A stretch of DNA of 64,000 nt from Oryzias latipes (GCF_002234675.1 NC_019859.2:8893983-8957982); one strand, 5' to 3'. Counted from the first letter of the stretch, positions 13,290 through 23,762 are shown. Notes: generated by a model from the sequence alone, not told the origin. Numbers and translations: made by a program.

Positions 13290-13550
13290 TCCTTATCTCC
13301 ACGGAGCTCCCGGAGGTGATATCTTTGTTCGATCTAACTACTCAGCTTGTATGCAGAAAACCAACAGGATCAGAGGAAGCTGTGGATTATTCCTGATCAA
13401 ACGGACATTTGACATAACAAACCAGACCAAAGGTAGGCAAAACCTAGCAGGTTGCAGTACCATAGTGCCCGGGGACCGAGGATCCAGGGTCCTAGCTGAT
13501 TGGTACTTCCTGTGCGGACACACTGCCTATCCCATAGCAAAGCAAAACTG
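13290..13550 (+). pseudogene. Retroviral env remnant, surface part
   Basis: A short stretch resembling the surface subunit of fish gamma-type retroviral env (WYFLCGHTAY region). It stops where the DNA transposon at 13551-18738 is inserted; the rest of env lies beyond that insertion. Confidence 0.6.
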
Positions 13551-14639
13551 AAGATGAGATCTCGTTTCTGTCAAATTTACGTCTCCTAGACATAAATGAG
13601 AACTGTTTGAGACTAAACTGCTTTTCTCATTCTTCTCAAACATTTCTCCTGAGAAATAAGTCTCACAGTGAGCACTGTTTGAGATCTCAAAATTCTCTCA
13701 CAACTGTCTCTTCTCCAGATCTCAATTGAGAGAAAAATGAGCCATATTATGTTGCGCTCAAGTATGTCTCAATTTGATATCCTTACTTCAAATCCCTATC
13801 TCAGTTACGTCTCAGTGAAAGACATAAATGGTTCTGTCTCTCGTTGCTCAATAATATAGATCTTGTTTTAGCCTATTTTTTTATTGTCTCAGCAAAAAGA
13901 AAAATGAGAGTAGTACAAGCCATAAAATGAGTCTTATGATGACACCATTACAGTTCATCTCGAGAAAATAATATTTTTTATTTTATTTATGTTCAACTTA
14001 AAAAAGTTGTTTATTGCTTACATATTTATATAACTTAATTACAATTTCAAGAAAAAAAAGTTAAATCATTAAGACGGTCATGTCCTCAAAAGACATATTT
14101 TTGAAACTTTTTAAAAAACATGAAATTTCAAGACAACATTGCAGTGTCGATTTAATAAACTTTTTTTTGACTGCTTAGATAAACATAAATGAACAAGAAT
14201 GTATGTTGGGTTAATGGTGCTAGGTTTAGTTAAACACAAACACACGCATGCACTGGCACACATGCATACACGCATAAGTGCATATACGCACACTTATATG
14301 TTGGTGGGTATAAAACATTTAACACATTGATGTCTGAACTAAATAAAGGAAATTTGGGATCATATTTGGATCACCTTAAAGTGAACAAAAAATAGATCTT
14401 ACATTTGAAACAAATAAAATACACAAATAAAAATAATCAAATAAATAAATCAACTTTAGGACGGTACAGATTTATGGGGTTCAGTTTGAGTTACTTTATC
14501 TTTGTCTTTAAAAATCCCCCTTCATGCAGCCTTACAAGCTGAAAATATTTTCTGTTTTCTTGATTTTAGTCTGCATCATATTGAACAAACAGAAGCCTGG
14601 AGTAACCCGATTTGAATTTTAAACTGTATCACAGCCTCA

Positions 14640-14861
14640 CTTGACACAGATTTCTGATTGGTTGATCACGGTGGGAGGGAAAACTCTGTGGTTGACGTCA
14701 CCAACGGGCCGGAATCTGCAAGCGGGAGAAGTGCAGAGGACGAGAGACTTTTGACGACCGTTTGTCGTATTTTTTCTGCGTTTTAACAATCCGTGGGATG
14801 AATCTCCAACATTTTTTTTGCTTGTCTGGAAAAGATTAATACAATCTTTGAAGTTTGCACG
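14640..14861 (+). promoter_or_regulatory. Promoter and first exon of the transposon-borne gene
   Basis: CTGATTGG (a reversed CCAAT box) near 14655 and a perfect CRE, TGACGTCA at 14693-14700, precede a GC-richer stretch and a splice donor (G|GTAAGTTT) at 14861/14862. It looks like a host-style promoter with a non-coding first exon, serving the gene at 15140-17830. Confidence 0.5.
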
Positions 14862-15139
14862 GTAAGTTTGCGATTTCTTTCCTCCAACTCTGAACTCAGT
14901 TGAATGCTAAAGGTGTTTAAGCTAGCTCTGCCAGTACTGCAGACGTCTGGGCTACTCGCGGTGGCTTTGGCTGTATAAGTAATTATTACATTTTACAAAG
15001 GTTAACTTGTGCTTTTTGAAATAAAAAATAGAGTCATTGAAGAGTTATTTGCAGTGCAGAGTTTACAGAATGAGCCTCGATATTTTTCCAAACGCGTGAG
15101 TGCTAAGTAACTGTTGGAAGACATTTTGCTCTTCATTAA

Positions 15140-17830
15140 GTTAAGGGTCTGCATGGTTCATCCCATTCACAGTGTGACGACACCACAGACCATTTCCATT
15201 ATTGCAAACTTCAAAATGTGCAGTTTCACTGTATGTGCAATTTTTACGCTGTATAAGCTTTTATCTTGTTTAAAAGATCATCTTGCAGACGTTTGGCCTG
15301 GCATGCCATCTTTTGAAACTGGTTATGGACATGTGTTTAAAGTAAAGTCATCATTAACTGCTCACATGTCTAGAAAGCATAATCTGAAAATGTAAGTATG
15401 CATATTAGGGAAACATGTTCTCAGCCCTCTGTCAGTGGTGGAGATGTTTAGAGAGCACAGATGTAGCTAAGCCAACAAATGTCGACACTGATATGTACGA
15501 GGATTTTAGTGAATCATAAATCATATTTAAAAACCTTTCCAGATCTTACTTTGTGCTGTATATAATGTGTGTACATGATGTTTTTTTTCCCCTCTCTGAT
15601 TCAAGGTGATCTAAATTCTACACGTGAAAATGAGTGAATCAGAACCCATGTTCCTCCACACTGCCATTATGGAAGTCCTACCAGAGCCACAAAAGACATC
15701 CTGGAAGAACACTTGCAGTCCATTGGAATAAATGGAGTTGTATGAGGATCTATGATTCATAGAAGAGGCTGACTTGCTGCCAGCTTTGAGACCTGTTCAA
15801 GCCCGGAAACGTCTTGCTCTCTGGAAATTGAAATGTGAGTGTCAAACATTACAAATGAGTTTTTGTAATGCACAGAAGTGGATATGAATGTGAATGGGTA
15901 ACACACTGACAGTACAGTGTAAACTTAATACACTTATACTGTTTGTTTGTTTTTTGTTGCAGACCAAACGCCAGAGAACAGCACATCATCATCTGTTGAG
16001 ACCTCACCAACACAATCATCATCACTTTTGTTATTGTCACCGAGGAGTTCGTCATCCACATCTTCCAGAAGCTGAGGACTGTACATACATTGACTGGGAG
16101 GACAGCTTTGAAATTCCATGGAGTAAGTTTTCTGAGGAATTTGTGCAGTCTTTGGAGAGTCTTTGGAAAGGGACCTGGCCCAAGACTAAGGAAGGAAATG
16201 GTTTGCACTCTTGTTGCAGAAATGATGAAAGCAAGACGTTTTTCCAAACTCTAAAAGGCTGCAGATGATGCAAGGAGAGCAGAGTAGCTGCTCAGAAGAG
16301 ATGAGATGTTAAAGAGATGCTCTTTCTTCTGCTCTGCTACTTTAATGAGGAGGATGCCATGTTCTTGTAGAAGATGCAGACGAGGTCCAGCTGCAGCAGG
16401 TGCCGTTGACTCCAACTGTTATTGTATGTGGTAAGTAAAGTTTCAAGTGTTAAATTATTCTAAAGGTTTTGTCTTTGTACACTGTACATGAGTGACATGT
16501 TTACTTTATCCATTGTTCTGTCTTTAGGACAGTCTTGCTTTTCCCCAAGGAGGTTCATGCTCATTTGGAACCGCTCCATCGTACACAACAACATTGCAGC
16601 ACTGTGCCTGATGTTCAGAATCTACTTCTGCTTTAACAGTCATTATCCAACTGAGCTGGCTTCAACCCTGGAGTTTCTGCAAAGGTACATATTTATGAGT
16701 GCTGTCATGCGATTCATTTTTGGGTGTGGTTAGTTAATCATGACCTGCAGTTAATTATTCTAATTAATCTTTTATTAATCTAACTCTGGGCTGCTCATCC
16801 CTGGTCCTTGAGATCTACCAGCCTGCTTGTTTTCCAACTCTCCATGAATTGCTTGGTGCTGATTAGCTGGACCAGGTGTGTTCATTCAGTCAGAATGTGG
16901 AGACATCTGATTGAGCTGATCAACAGCTAGCAGGGCTTGGAGATCTAGAAAACAGTCAGGGTGATAGATCCCAAGGACCAGGAATGAGCAGCCCTGGCTA
17001 ACCTAAAATTTAGCTTTGAAAATCCTTATTTTGGGGTAATTTGATTTAAATAGCAAGATTGTGTCACATTAAAAGAAATAAAATACAATTTAAAGGGTGG
17101 CTTTATGAAGTTTTCTAAGTATAACAGACTTTTTTCCAATCTTTACTTTTGTACCATTAAGGGATAATTCTTCAGTCTCAAACAGAACAAAGACCTAAGC
17201 CAAAGTGCTCTAATTTAAAAAACTAATGGAAATATTCTGAACAATCCAAAAAATATTGACCACAAAATTCTTAATCATAGCATAATATATATTCGTTGAA
17301 ATATCTTATTCCACAGTTTGCCGTCTGACACGATCAGCCCTCAGCGTCCCAATGAAGACATGGGTATTATTTTTCCCTTGTTAAGAGCCAACCATGCAAA
17401 ATGGGACTTGATCATTTCTTAAATGTTTGATCTGGACTGTATCATGAAAAATGAAATGAAACAGATTTGAACCTTATTTGTTAAATAGTTAATGCCCATA
17501 GTATGCTGCATTTAAATTTTTTTAACTGAAACAGATGTCCTCTCTAGCGACGTGTGGCTGCTTTTAGGGATGACAGAAACGTAATCTTATGGTAGCATTA
17601 TGCAGCTGCTTTTATAAAACTACAGTTTGCTTCGAGCTTGAAGTGTTATCTTTGTTTGTTATGTGCGGTCTATTATCAATTTACTCATGCCAGATTTTAA
17701 TGTTCTTGTCTTACAGCTGATGTCCTAAGATGTGCCACTCTACCTGGTTGGGAACAAATTGAAGAGGCCAAGCTCAAGAAAGCCTTTGTCAGCAAATGTA
17801 GGGCAGAGCAGGTTCTAAGGCTACTGCTAT
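15140..17830 (+). pseudogene. Decayed spliced gene: C2H2 finger / 'SAMD3-like' teleost family
   Basis: Pieces in order: 15140-15393, a broken C2H2 zinc-finger exon ending GHVFKVKSSLTAHMSRKHN; about 15960-16200, an acidic Ser-rich linker, then WEDSFEIPWSKFSEEFVQSL in another frame; 16420-16684, VIVCG followed after an intron by SCFSPRRFMLIW... and YPTELASTLEFLQR, with a good donor (AAG|GTACAT). These match a family of uncharacterised proteins found in many copies in fish genomes, often named sterile alpha motif domain-containing 3-like. Stops and frame changes between pieces show the copy is dead. Whether this protein is the element's own transposase or a captured host gene is unknown to me. 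Confidence 0.55.
16786..16997. mobile_element. Palindromic MITE nested in the transposon
   Basis: GGGCTGCTCATCCCTGGTCC at the left is matched, inverted, by GGACCAGGAATGAGCAGCCC at the right. Confidence 0.75.
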
Positions 17831-18183
17831 GATCTACAGTATGCGGACTGGTTTCTCTTCCATCTTTTTTCTTATTTTTAATCTTAATTTGGTTCTCAAA
17901 TTGGTTCATGGATTTGATAGTCTGCAAGTTTCAGAGAATGTTTTTATGTTTATGTTTTTATAATGTTGTTTTTTTTCAGTGTGTTGTTTAAAATCTGGAA
18001 GTATTCATGACCAGCGTGTCAACCAGATTGAGTATGCCACGGTTCATGTACTTAATGCATTTAATATTTTAAAAAGTGTCTAATACTGCTACCACAATTC
18101 ACATGCTGTACTGATGATGGTGCTGCCCAAATAAAGTGTAAAGCATTTACATTTCTAGTATTGTTTTTACTGTTACTTTATAT

Positions 18184-18391
18184 CAGTGGTCTCCCATCCT
18201 GGTCCTTGAAGGTCACTGTTATGGATGTTTTAGCTGTTTTCCTGCTCCAACAGATCTGCTGCAGTGGTTGAATTGCCTCCTCAAATTCTGCAGGAGGTGG
18301 TTAATCACCTGTTGATTCACATCTGGGGAGCAAAGAAACATCTAAACCCTACAGGATGGTGGCCCTTGAGGACCAGGATTGGCGACCACTG
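18184..18391. mobile_element. Second palindromic MITE nested in the transposon
   Basis: CAGTGGTCTCCCATCCTGGT at the left is matched, inverted, by ACCAGGATTGGCGACCACTG at the right. It belongs to a family very common in fish, related to the MITE at 16786. Confidence 0.8.
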
Positions 18392-18653
18392 CTATAAAAA
18401 TAACTTCTCTTTTCTTTCTCAAATATATCTCAAATATCATTCTCATTAACGGCTTTGGTTAGACATTCAAGAGAAATGATTAAGACATGAAAGAGACATC
18501 AGACAGACAACGATGAGATCTCTTTTAGGACTCATTCTTCTCAGATTTGTCTCATGAGCGTCTTAGGTTCGTCTCTCCCACTTCTTAATTATTGCTCAAA
18601 CCGTTATCTCAACTCAACCTCATTTGTCTCAGTGATGTCTTTTCTCATTATAG

Positions 18654-18696
18654 CTTAACTCTTGCTCCTAAGGGACCCTTAGGAGCAAGAGTTAAG
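18654..18696. repeat. Perfect 43-nt hairpin near the transposon end
   Basis: Two exact 21-bp arms (18654-18674 and 18676-18696; core CTTGCTCCTAAGGG) with a single A between them, about 40 bp inside the right end of the 5.2-kb transposon. Confidence 0.9.
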
Positions 18697-18724
18697 AAGC
18701 AAATGATCACAAGATCTCAAGAGA

Positions 18725-19531
18725 CGAGATCAAGCAACATATGAGCAACAGATTTTTCCTATGGGATGCATCCCTTCCTCCAAACTGGGGAGGCCTTTGT
18801 GCTCTGGTCCCTCTGGTTCCACCTGTGTTCTTCATGAACAGAACCGTCCGAACACCCCACCCCGCACGACGGAAACGTGCTGCACTGGAGTTCCACATGA
18901 ACGCCCTACAAATGACTACCAATACTGGAGTCCCATGGGAGTTCCGCATCTGGGTTGGAGGAGCAAAGTTCGGACAATCACTCCTTCCATGGATCAGAGT
19001 GGCAGAAGTAAGAGACCACATCGAGAGCAACAGGTACGCATTGCTGAGACTCCTTAACACCACCTACAAGTTTTCCAATGCATCAGCAGCAGAGATGTCG
19101 GTGGTTCTGCAAAATCGACTCGTGCTCGACCTCCTAACTGCGTGATCAGGAGGTGTGTGCAGAATGGTTGGAGACACCTGCTGCACTTTCATCCCGGATG
19201 GCACAAGTGATGGACAGGACATTTCTACCGCACTGCATGACTTAACAGAGCTGCAAGCCCACGTTAAGTCTGCGACTCCTGGCGCCAGTCCCACCAGTGA
19301 CATCTGGTCCTGGCTTACATCAGGCCCATGGTGGCACCTCCTGCTGAAGTTATTGACCTATATACTCATCGTTTTGTGCCTGTTTTTTCTTTTTACAACA
19401 TGCGCTCTGCCTTGTGTCATGTCCATGATCGCAAAGGCTACCACGCAGGCTTTCATTCGTTACCAGCTTGTCCAACAAGCTGAAGAGGAACCCTCCCCAC
19501 GTGACTGCTCCTACTCCAGAGGCATCGTATG
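18725..19531 (+). pseudogene. Retroviral env remnant, end of surface and transmembrane part
   Basis: The frames show the end of a surface subunit, a basic cleavage-site-like stretch, the CX6CC transmembrane motif and a hydrophobic anchor followed by a cytoplasmic tail. This is the continuation of env after the DNA transposon insertion. It is a fossil with a few breaks. Confidence 0.8.
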
Positions 19532-19659
19532 AATCTCTCACACTGAAAGTGCAAAAGCAAGTGGTGAAATGATGTTGTGATGCCTTGTTCTTATGATTAA
19601 AAACCATGTTTCACGTTTGTACCTTCCCCTTATGGTGTTTACTCATGACGTGTTTGAAA

Positions 19660-19676
19660 TGATAAAAAGGGAGGGA
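19660..19676 (+). other. Polypurine tract
   Basis: AAAAAGGGAGGGA immediately before the 3' LTR; the plus-strand primer site of retroviruses. Confidence 0.85.
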
Positions 19677-20006
19677 TGTTAGAGTTAAATAATTATCATT
19701 TGCTTGCACACTATATCTCTATAATATGATTGTCTCATTTCTATCTTTCAGTAAGAAAACAATGACCTGAAAAGTTGTGATTATACGAGAATATGATGTT
19801 CTTGTTGTTTCTGATTAAATGACCCACATTCATGTCTGCAACCATCAGTTTTCAATAAAAGAAGGCTCCATGCACTAGGATGGCAGAACTCCTCTGTGAC
19901 AGTTCGTGCTGTCACAGACCGATTCTCCTTCTGCAGAAGTCTAGCAAAAATTCTCATCTCCTGTGTGGTTCTTCTCTTTATTAAGGAAAAAGTCAGAACC
20001 CTGACA
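19677..20006 (+). repeat. 3' LTR
   Basis: 330 bp, TG...CA, nearly identical to the 5' LTR and followed by the target copy ATATC. Confidence 0.92.
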
Positions 20007-20504
20007 ATATCTGCCGGCTCAAACTTAGACATATGAAAGTTCAAGAAATATAAGTAATTAAGATGGAAAAAAGATTAATGGAGTAATGTGACATTTAGTT
20101 AGATAAATACGTAAATTTGAGTTGTATAAACAATTACTGAGTTTGAATAAATTTAACTAAATTATTTAAATTATTTTTCAGCAGTGTTACTTTTTTGATG
20201 GACTTATAATTTTTATCCGCCGTCATTAAAATCTCAGACTCGGTCTCACTTCCGTCTCAAGTGTCGCGCTTTCTTTTTTTTTTCTCCACGCGTTTCCATG
20301 GTGACTCCAGAAATCGGCGATCTATTGAGAATGTCTTTATGCACCGTGCGTTAACCCAGGGTTACCAAGTCGAGCGTAATTACGCCAACTCATATCCGGT
20401 CTTTTGGAACCGACATACCCAGAGTAAGCAAGTTCAGGCGGATTTCAGCCAGAGTTCAGGCTTAAAGTCAGGCTAGTTTAAACATGCTTCCTGGAATACC
20501 CCCC

Positions 20505-20739
20505 AGATGTAAGCCTTGTGCTATCCTATGGGGTCAAGATGAACATTGACATGTTATCCCCACCATCACAGAGGTGGATATGTATGTAGTTGTAGATTTA
20601 GATAAGTTAATTCTTCTCTAAGAGTTCTGGGGGTATTCCAGGAAGCATGTTTTTTATGCGTTTATAAAAAAAGAAAACAGCAGCCTTTTGAAAAGGTAAA
20701 GTATATAAAATCAAATTAACCCTTGTGCTATCCTGTTCG
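20505..20739. other. Fragments of TTAA MITE and Harbinger ends
   Basis: CTTGTGCTATCCTATGGGG near 20517 and CCCTTGTGCTATCCTG at 20720 (with TTAA before it) are ends of the piggyBac-like MITE family found six more times in this window. GGGGGTATTCCAGGAAGCAT at 20629-20654 is another Harbinger end. Confidence 0.55.
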
Positions 20740-21526
20740 AAACAGAACATAAAACGCAAAACCCCTCACCCTCCCCACCAAGGGGCCCTAAATGTCTAAG
20801 GTGCGGTTAAAATTGGCGGGTAGGGTGCTAGGAGGACATCTGCTGCTTGCTGGCAGTGATGTCCAAGCACCCCCCCTACCAAGGGCCCTACATGTTTAAG
20901 GTGCAAATAAAACCGAAAGAGGGGGGGCCCACTCCATACGGCAACCATAGGGGGGGGCCACTGCCTAGTAAAACCCCCCCCCAAGGCTCGCTCATCGCAG
21001 GCTAAGCCCCCCACCCCCTCACCCTATTGTGAGGTTATATGAGGAAGGGGGTAAGTTGGGGACAGCTGATAGACTGTCCCCCGGTGGTCAAACAGCTGGC
21101 CCCCCCCCCCCCCCAACAAGGGGGCCAGGCCCACCCAGCCCAGGGGCCCCACCCCCGGAGGCGCCGACACCCCAGGCCCAGCACCACCCCCCCCACACAG
21201 AGAGAGAGGAGCCAGAAAGCGTTGCCCCCCCCCCGGAGCAAGCCCAGGCCCCCACCCCCAAACGCCGGCCCTAGAAGAGCTCTGGTCAGGCCTCGACGGG
21301 ACCGAGGCAGCCAACCGGCCGGGGAAACCGCCAATGGCCTCAGCGGAGACCCCGACCCGTCAAGCCCCCCCCACAGGACAGGGCCAACAAGACCCCCCCC
21401 CCAGACCCCGCAGCAGAAGCAGATGACACCCAGAGCGACCGGGGGCCCCAAGAGGGTTGTCCCGTCCCGCCCCAGAGCCAGGGAAGGGCCGATCCCAGCC
21501 CCAGGTGTAGATGGGAAGCCCATCTA
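20740..21526. repeat. GC-rich, C-tract repeat block
   Basis: Very C-rich on this strand with several runs of 7-12 C. Long open frames on both strands are by-products of composition. It abuts the L1 fragment and may be the G-rich 3' part of that minus-strand L1 copy. That link is inference. Confidence 0.5.
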
Positions 21527-22139
21527 GATTTTAAAGTTTTTAGACTAATTCTTGCAGGTTTATTGTTCCATAAAAAGCTTGATATGGATGAGTCTAATGT
21601 TTTGAACCATTTTAATGGCGGTTGTGTGGGAATCATTGAGAAGAGATAATTAACTTTGGGTAAGATTTTAATTTTTACCGTGGCTACCTTGCCCATAAGG
21701 GACAAAGGCAGGTTGGTCCAGCGTGTTAGATCGTCCTGTATGTTTTTCAGTAATGGGGTGTAGTTTAGCTGCACCAGTTCTGATATTTTGGGGGAAAAAT
21801 AAATACCTAGATATTTTATATTGCCTGATTTAACTGGTATTGTGAGTCCTTGCTCCGCATTACTGTTCAGTGGTAATAAAACAGATTTATTCCAATTAAT
21901 GGAATAGTCTGATATAGAAGAGAATTCATTAATGATTGTTGCCGTTTCATTTACAGAATGTATATTACTTAAAAACAGTAATATGTCATCTGCATAGAGA
22001 CTAATTTTATGATGGCTGTGTTTGGTTTTAATTCCTTTAATACTCTCATTCTGTCTTATTGCTGCAGCTAGAGGCTCGATAAATATTGCAAAAAGAGAGG
22101 GGGAGAGTGGGCATTCATATGACAGTTTTGTTGATCCAC
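21527..22139 (-). mobile_element. L1-type LINE reverse transcriptase fragment
   Basis: Minus-strand translation gives the RT core with YADDILLFL (YADD at about 21984-21995), preceded by a PLSPSLFAIFIEPLA-like segment and followed by NIKYLGIYFSPKI, DLTRWTNLPLSLMGKVATVK and FLWNNKPARI. That order is diagnostic of L1-clade LINEs. Both ends are truncated and stops interrupt it. Confidence 0.85.
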
Positions 22140-22419
22140 CTTAGTTTATTCTTCCTGTTATGTTGTTTCTTTATGTTGCACCATGAGTGCGTAAAAACAA
22201 CATTTCAAATATATCTGTGCACATATATCTATACAGGTTTATATAAATCTGCAGCAAGTGTGGGATGGGGAGAGGTTGATGACCACTGTGCAATGTTCAA
22301 TGTGGTGTGTGTTCAAAATAAATGGGCTTGTTACAGCAATAACACACCAACATGAAGTTGTCGGCCTCACACACGAAACACGGAAGTTAACCAGAAGTTC
22401 TATCGTGCACGGAGGCTAT

Positions 22420-22604
22420 TATGCACCAAAACAAGCAGTGGTCATGTCACCGCAGCATCCAATCATAGTTTTGCAAATAAACAGCTCAGCAAATCATACA
22501 CGGGCAACAACACAGTTAATTTACAAAACGTGTGTATAAAAGTCCGCCCCTATGTTCTCCTTAAATCAGTTTTCTCTTCAGCAAAGTGATCGACAGCATC
22601 TGAG
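22420..22604 (+). promoter_or_regulatory. H2B-like promoter fused to H3 5' leader
   Basis: About 22420-22556 matches the H2B promoter of unit A: CCAAT at 22459-22463, a TTTGCAAATA octamer-like site, the ATCATACACGGGCAACAACA block, and TATAAAA at 22535-22541. From about 22568 the sequence matches instead the H3 5' leader (CAGTTTTCTCTTCAGCAAAG). This is a join between two different histone genes' control regions. Confidence 0.75.
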
Positions 22605-22670
22605 ATGGCAGGAACCAGGCAGACCGCGCGCTGTAGGAGTGTCCCGGCCACCGAGAGAGTCAGGAGAGTC
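22605..22670 (+). pseudogene. Histone H3 pseudogene, internally deleted (unit B)
   Basis: ATG opens MAGTRQTAR (H3: MARTKQTAR), then jumps to RSVPATERVRRV (H3: [12 protein letters not shown]), so about 16 codons of the tail are missing. Similarity ends near residue 39 of H3; the frame then runs into unrelated AT-rich sequence. No stem-loop follows. It faces the inverted pex6 fragments, as H3 faces pex6 in unit A. Confidence 0.8.
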
Positions 22671-22891
22671 ATAGTTTATTTATTTGCTCTTCTAATTTTT
22701 ATTCTTCGTTTCGTAACCAAAATTTTGCAATGCTTCATACGGATTTTGTTGTTTATTTAGGAATACATCCATTTCATGTAGTACTAAAGCAAGTCTACAA
22801 CTTAAAAAAATAGTATTTAAATACAAAATTGTTGACAAAGGGAAAAGGGTCTTGAACAAGATTCTTCAAATTCTTCATCAAGATATGACAC

Positions 22892-23081
22892 ACGACACAC
22901 CTTCAGAGTTGTTGTTGTTTCTCTTTCGGCTTTTCCCATCAGGGGTCGCCACAGCGAACAAGTCGCATGGTAAACTTGGCAATGTTTTATGCCGGATGCC
23001 CTTCCTGACGCAACCTTCTCAAAGCAACCGGGCTTGGGACCGGCACAGAAGTAGAGAAGGGAAACGACACACCTTCAGAGT
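22892..23081 (-). mobile_element. RTE-like LINE/SINE tail insertion with 18-bp target duplication
   Basis: ACGACACACCTTCAGAGT occurs at 22892-22909 and again at 23064-23081. Between them lies a common teleost repeat ending (minus strand) CTGTGGCGACCCCTGATGGG then an (AAC)n tail. A long target duplication plus short-repeat tail means target-primed retrotransposition. It resembles the 3' end of RTE-group (Rex3/Expander-like) elements; the family name is from memory. Confidence 0.75.
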
Positions 23082-23138
23082 AGAACAGAAAAAAAAGAAA
23101 CGGTCCAGCAGGTCTTGTTGCTTTGTGGCTTGGGCGGC

Positions 23139-23211
23139 TCACAAAATCTCCAACAGACAAGTTCAGGGCGTCAAGCTGGGCCAGCAGCTGGGACACAACA
23201 CTGTGGAGAAC
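23139..23211 (-). pseudogene. pex6: pex6 exon fragment (unit B)
   Basis: The minus strand matches exon 123-239 of pex6 (QLLAQLDALNLSVGDFV against [17 protein letters not shown]), including the acceptor side. It is diverged and cut off before the RPGR end. With the next fragment it shows that the pex6 3' end was copied in inverted order beside an H3. Confidence 0.85.
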
Positions 23212-23576
23212 TGAAGAACAACCCAGTGTTAGGAGAGGCTAACAACACGGGCTAACAACATTAGCCTTTTGATGGAGACAAAATCCAGGACAAACCATGT
23301 GGGAAACGCTGCAATCTGCATCCTGGCTGCACGTAAATGTCTGGGAATAACATCAGCCTTTATTTGTCGGGGCACAATTAGAAACACAATTCCATGTGTC
23401 GTGATTTGTTTGAACAGTTACAAAATTGTTCATCAATGAAAAACATATTTCAAATAAACCTGTCAACAAAAAATATGGGTGTCTGCTGAGTTTGTTTCAA
23501 AATGAATCAGTAATGAGCTGTTTGGGGAATTGTTGATGTTACTGAGAATTTCATGTTTGTCTGGTGTGTTTTTTAT

Positions 23577-23660
23577 GTACTTCTGTAAGCTCTGGTATCG
23601 GGTGAGTTCCTGCTCAGTAACCGATGGCGTGAAGTTGTCTAGTGAAGAGGAGAAATCATG
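23577..23660 (-). pseudogene. pex6: pex6 last-exon fragment (unit B)
   Basis: The minus strand matches the last pex6 exon: [15 protein letters not shown] against [15 protein letters not shown]. The order of the two fragments on the minus strand is that of the real gene; the exons between them are not recognisable. Confidence 0.85.
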
Positions 23661-23762
23661 TCAAAGAATGGTGAAATACATTGGTCTTCATACTTAAATG
23701 TGTGTTAGACAAACCTGTCTGCAGAAAACATAATAAAGACCACAATGATGGCAGTGACTCAT

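Larger units (their letters stand above)
13551..18738 (+). mobile_element. Unclassified DNA transposon inserted in env
   Basis: About 5.2 kb, bounded by short inverted ends (GATCTCGT(T/C)TCT, left near 13558 and complement on the right near 18724). Both ends, over about 300 bp each, are packed with short GTCTC/TCTCA motifs in either orientation, like arrays of transposase-binding sites. Inside are a promoter with first exon, a decayed spliced gene, two MITEs and a perfect hairpin near the right end. No standard transposase is recognisable. Exact borders and target duplication are uncertain by some 10-20 bp. Confidence 0.65.
9484..20006 (+). mobile_element. Endogenous retrovirus with tRNA-His primer site, broken
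   Basis: Two 330-bp LTRs (9484-9813, 19677-20006) start TG and end CA, flanked by a 5-bp target duplication ATATC (9479-9483, 20007-20011). A primer site, a polypurine tract, a gag-like start near 10625, the end of pol and two parts of env are in retroviral order. The env transmembrane part has the CX6CC motif of gamma-type retroviruses. The LTRs differ at only one position, so the insertion is recent. The interior is badly broken: most of gag and pol are absent, several breaks affect what remains, and it carries an L2 LINE piece and a 5.2-kb DNA transposon. Confidence 0.9.
8702..20504 (+). mobile_element. PIF/Harbinger DNA transposon split by a retrovirus
   Basis: Terminal inverted repeats GGGGGGTATTCCAG (8702-8715) and CTGGAATACCCCCC (20491-20504) are perfect for 14 bp and continue imperfectly. 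Without the retrovirus (9484-20006 plus one target copy) the element is about 1.3 kb: 782 bp on the left and 493 bp on the right. The family is identified from the transposase stub at 8905. Another end of the same family stands at 20629-20654. I could not see a clear 3-bp target duplication. Confidence 0.75.

Noticed and set aside
21035-21527. Two opposite 162-codon open frames in the GC-rich block
   Set aside because: Low-complexity Pro/Gly frames produced by C runs; no domain and no support.
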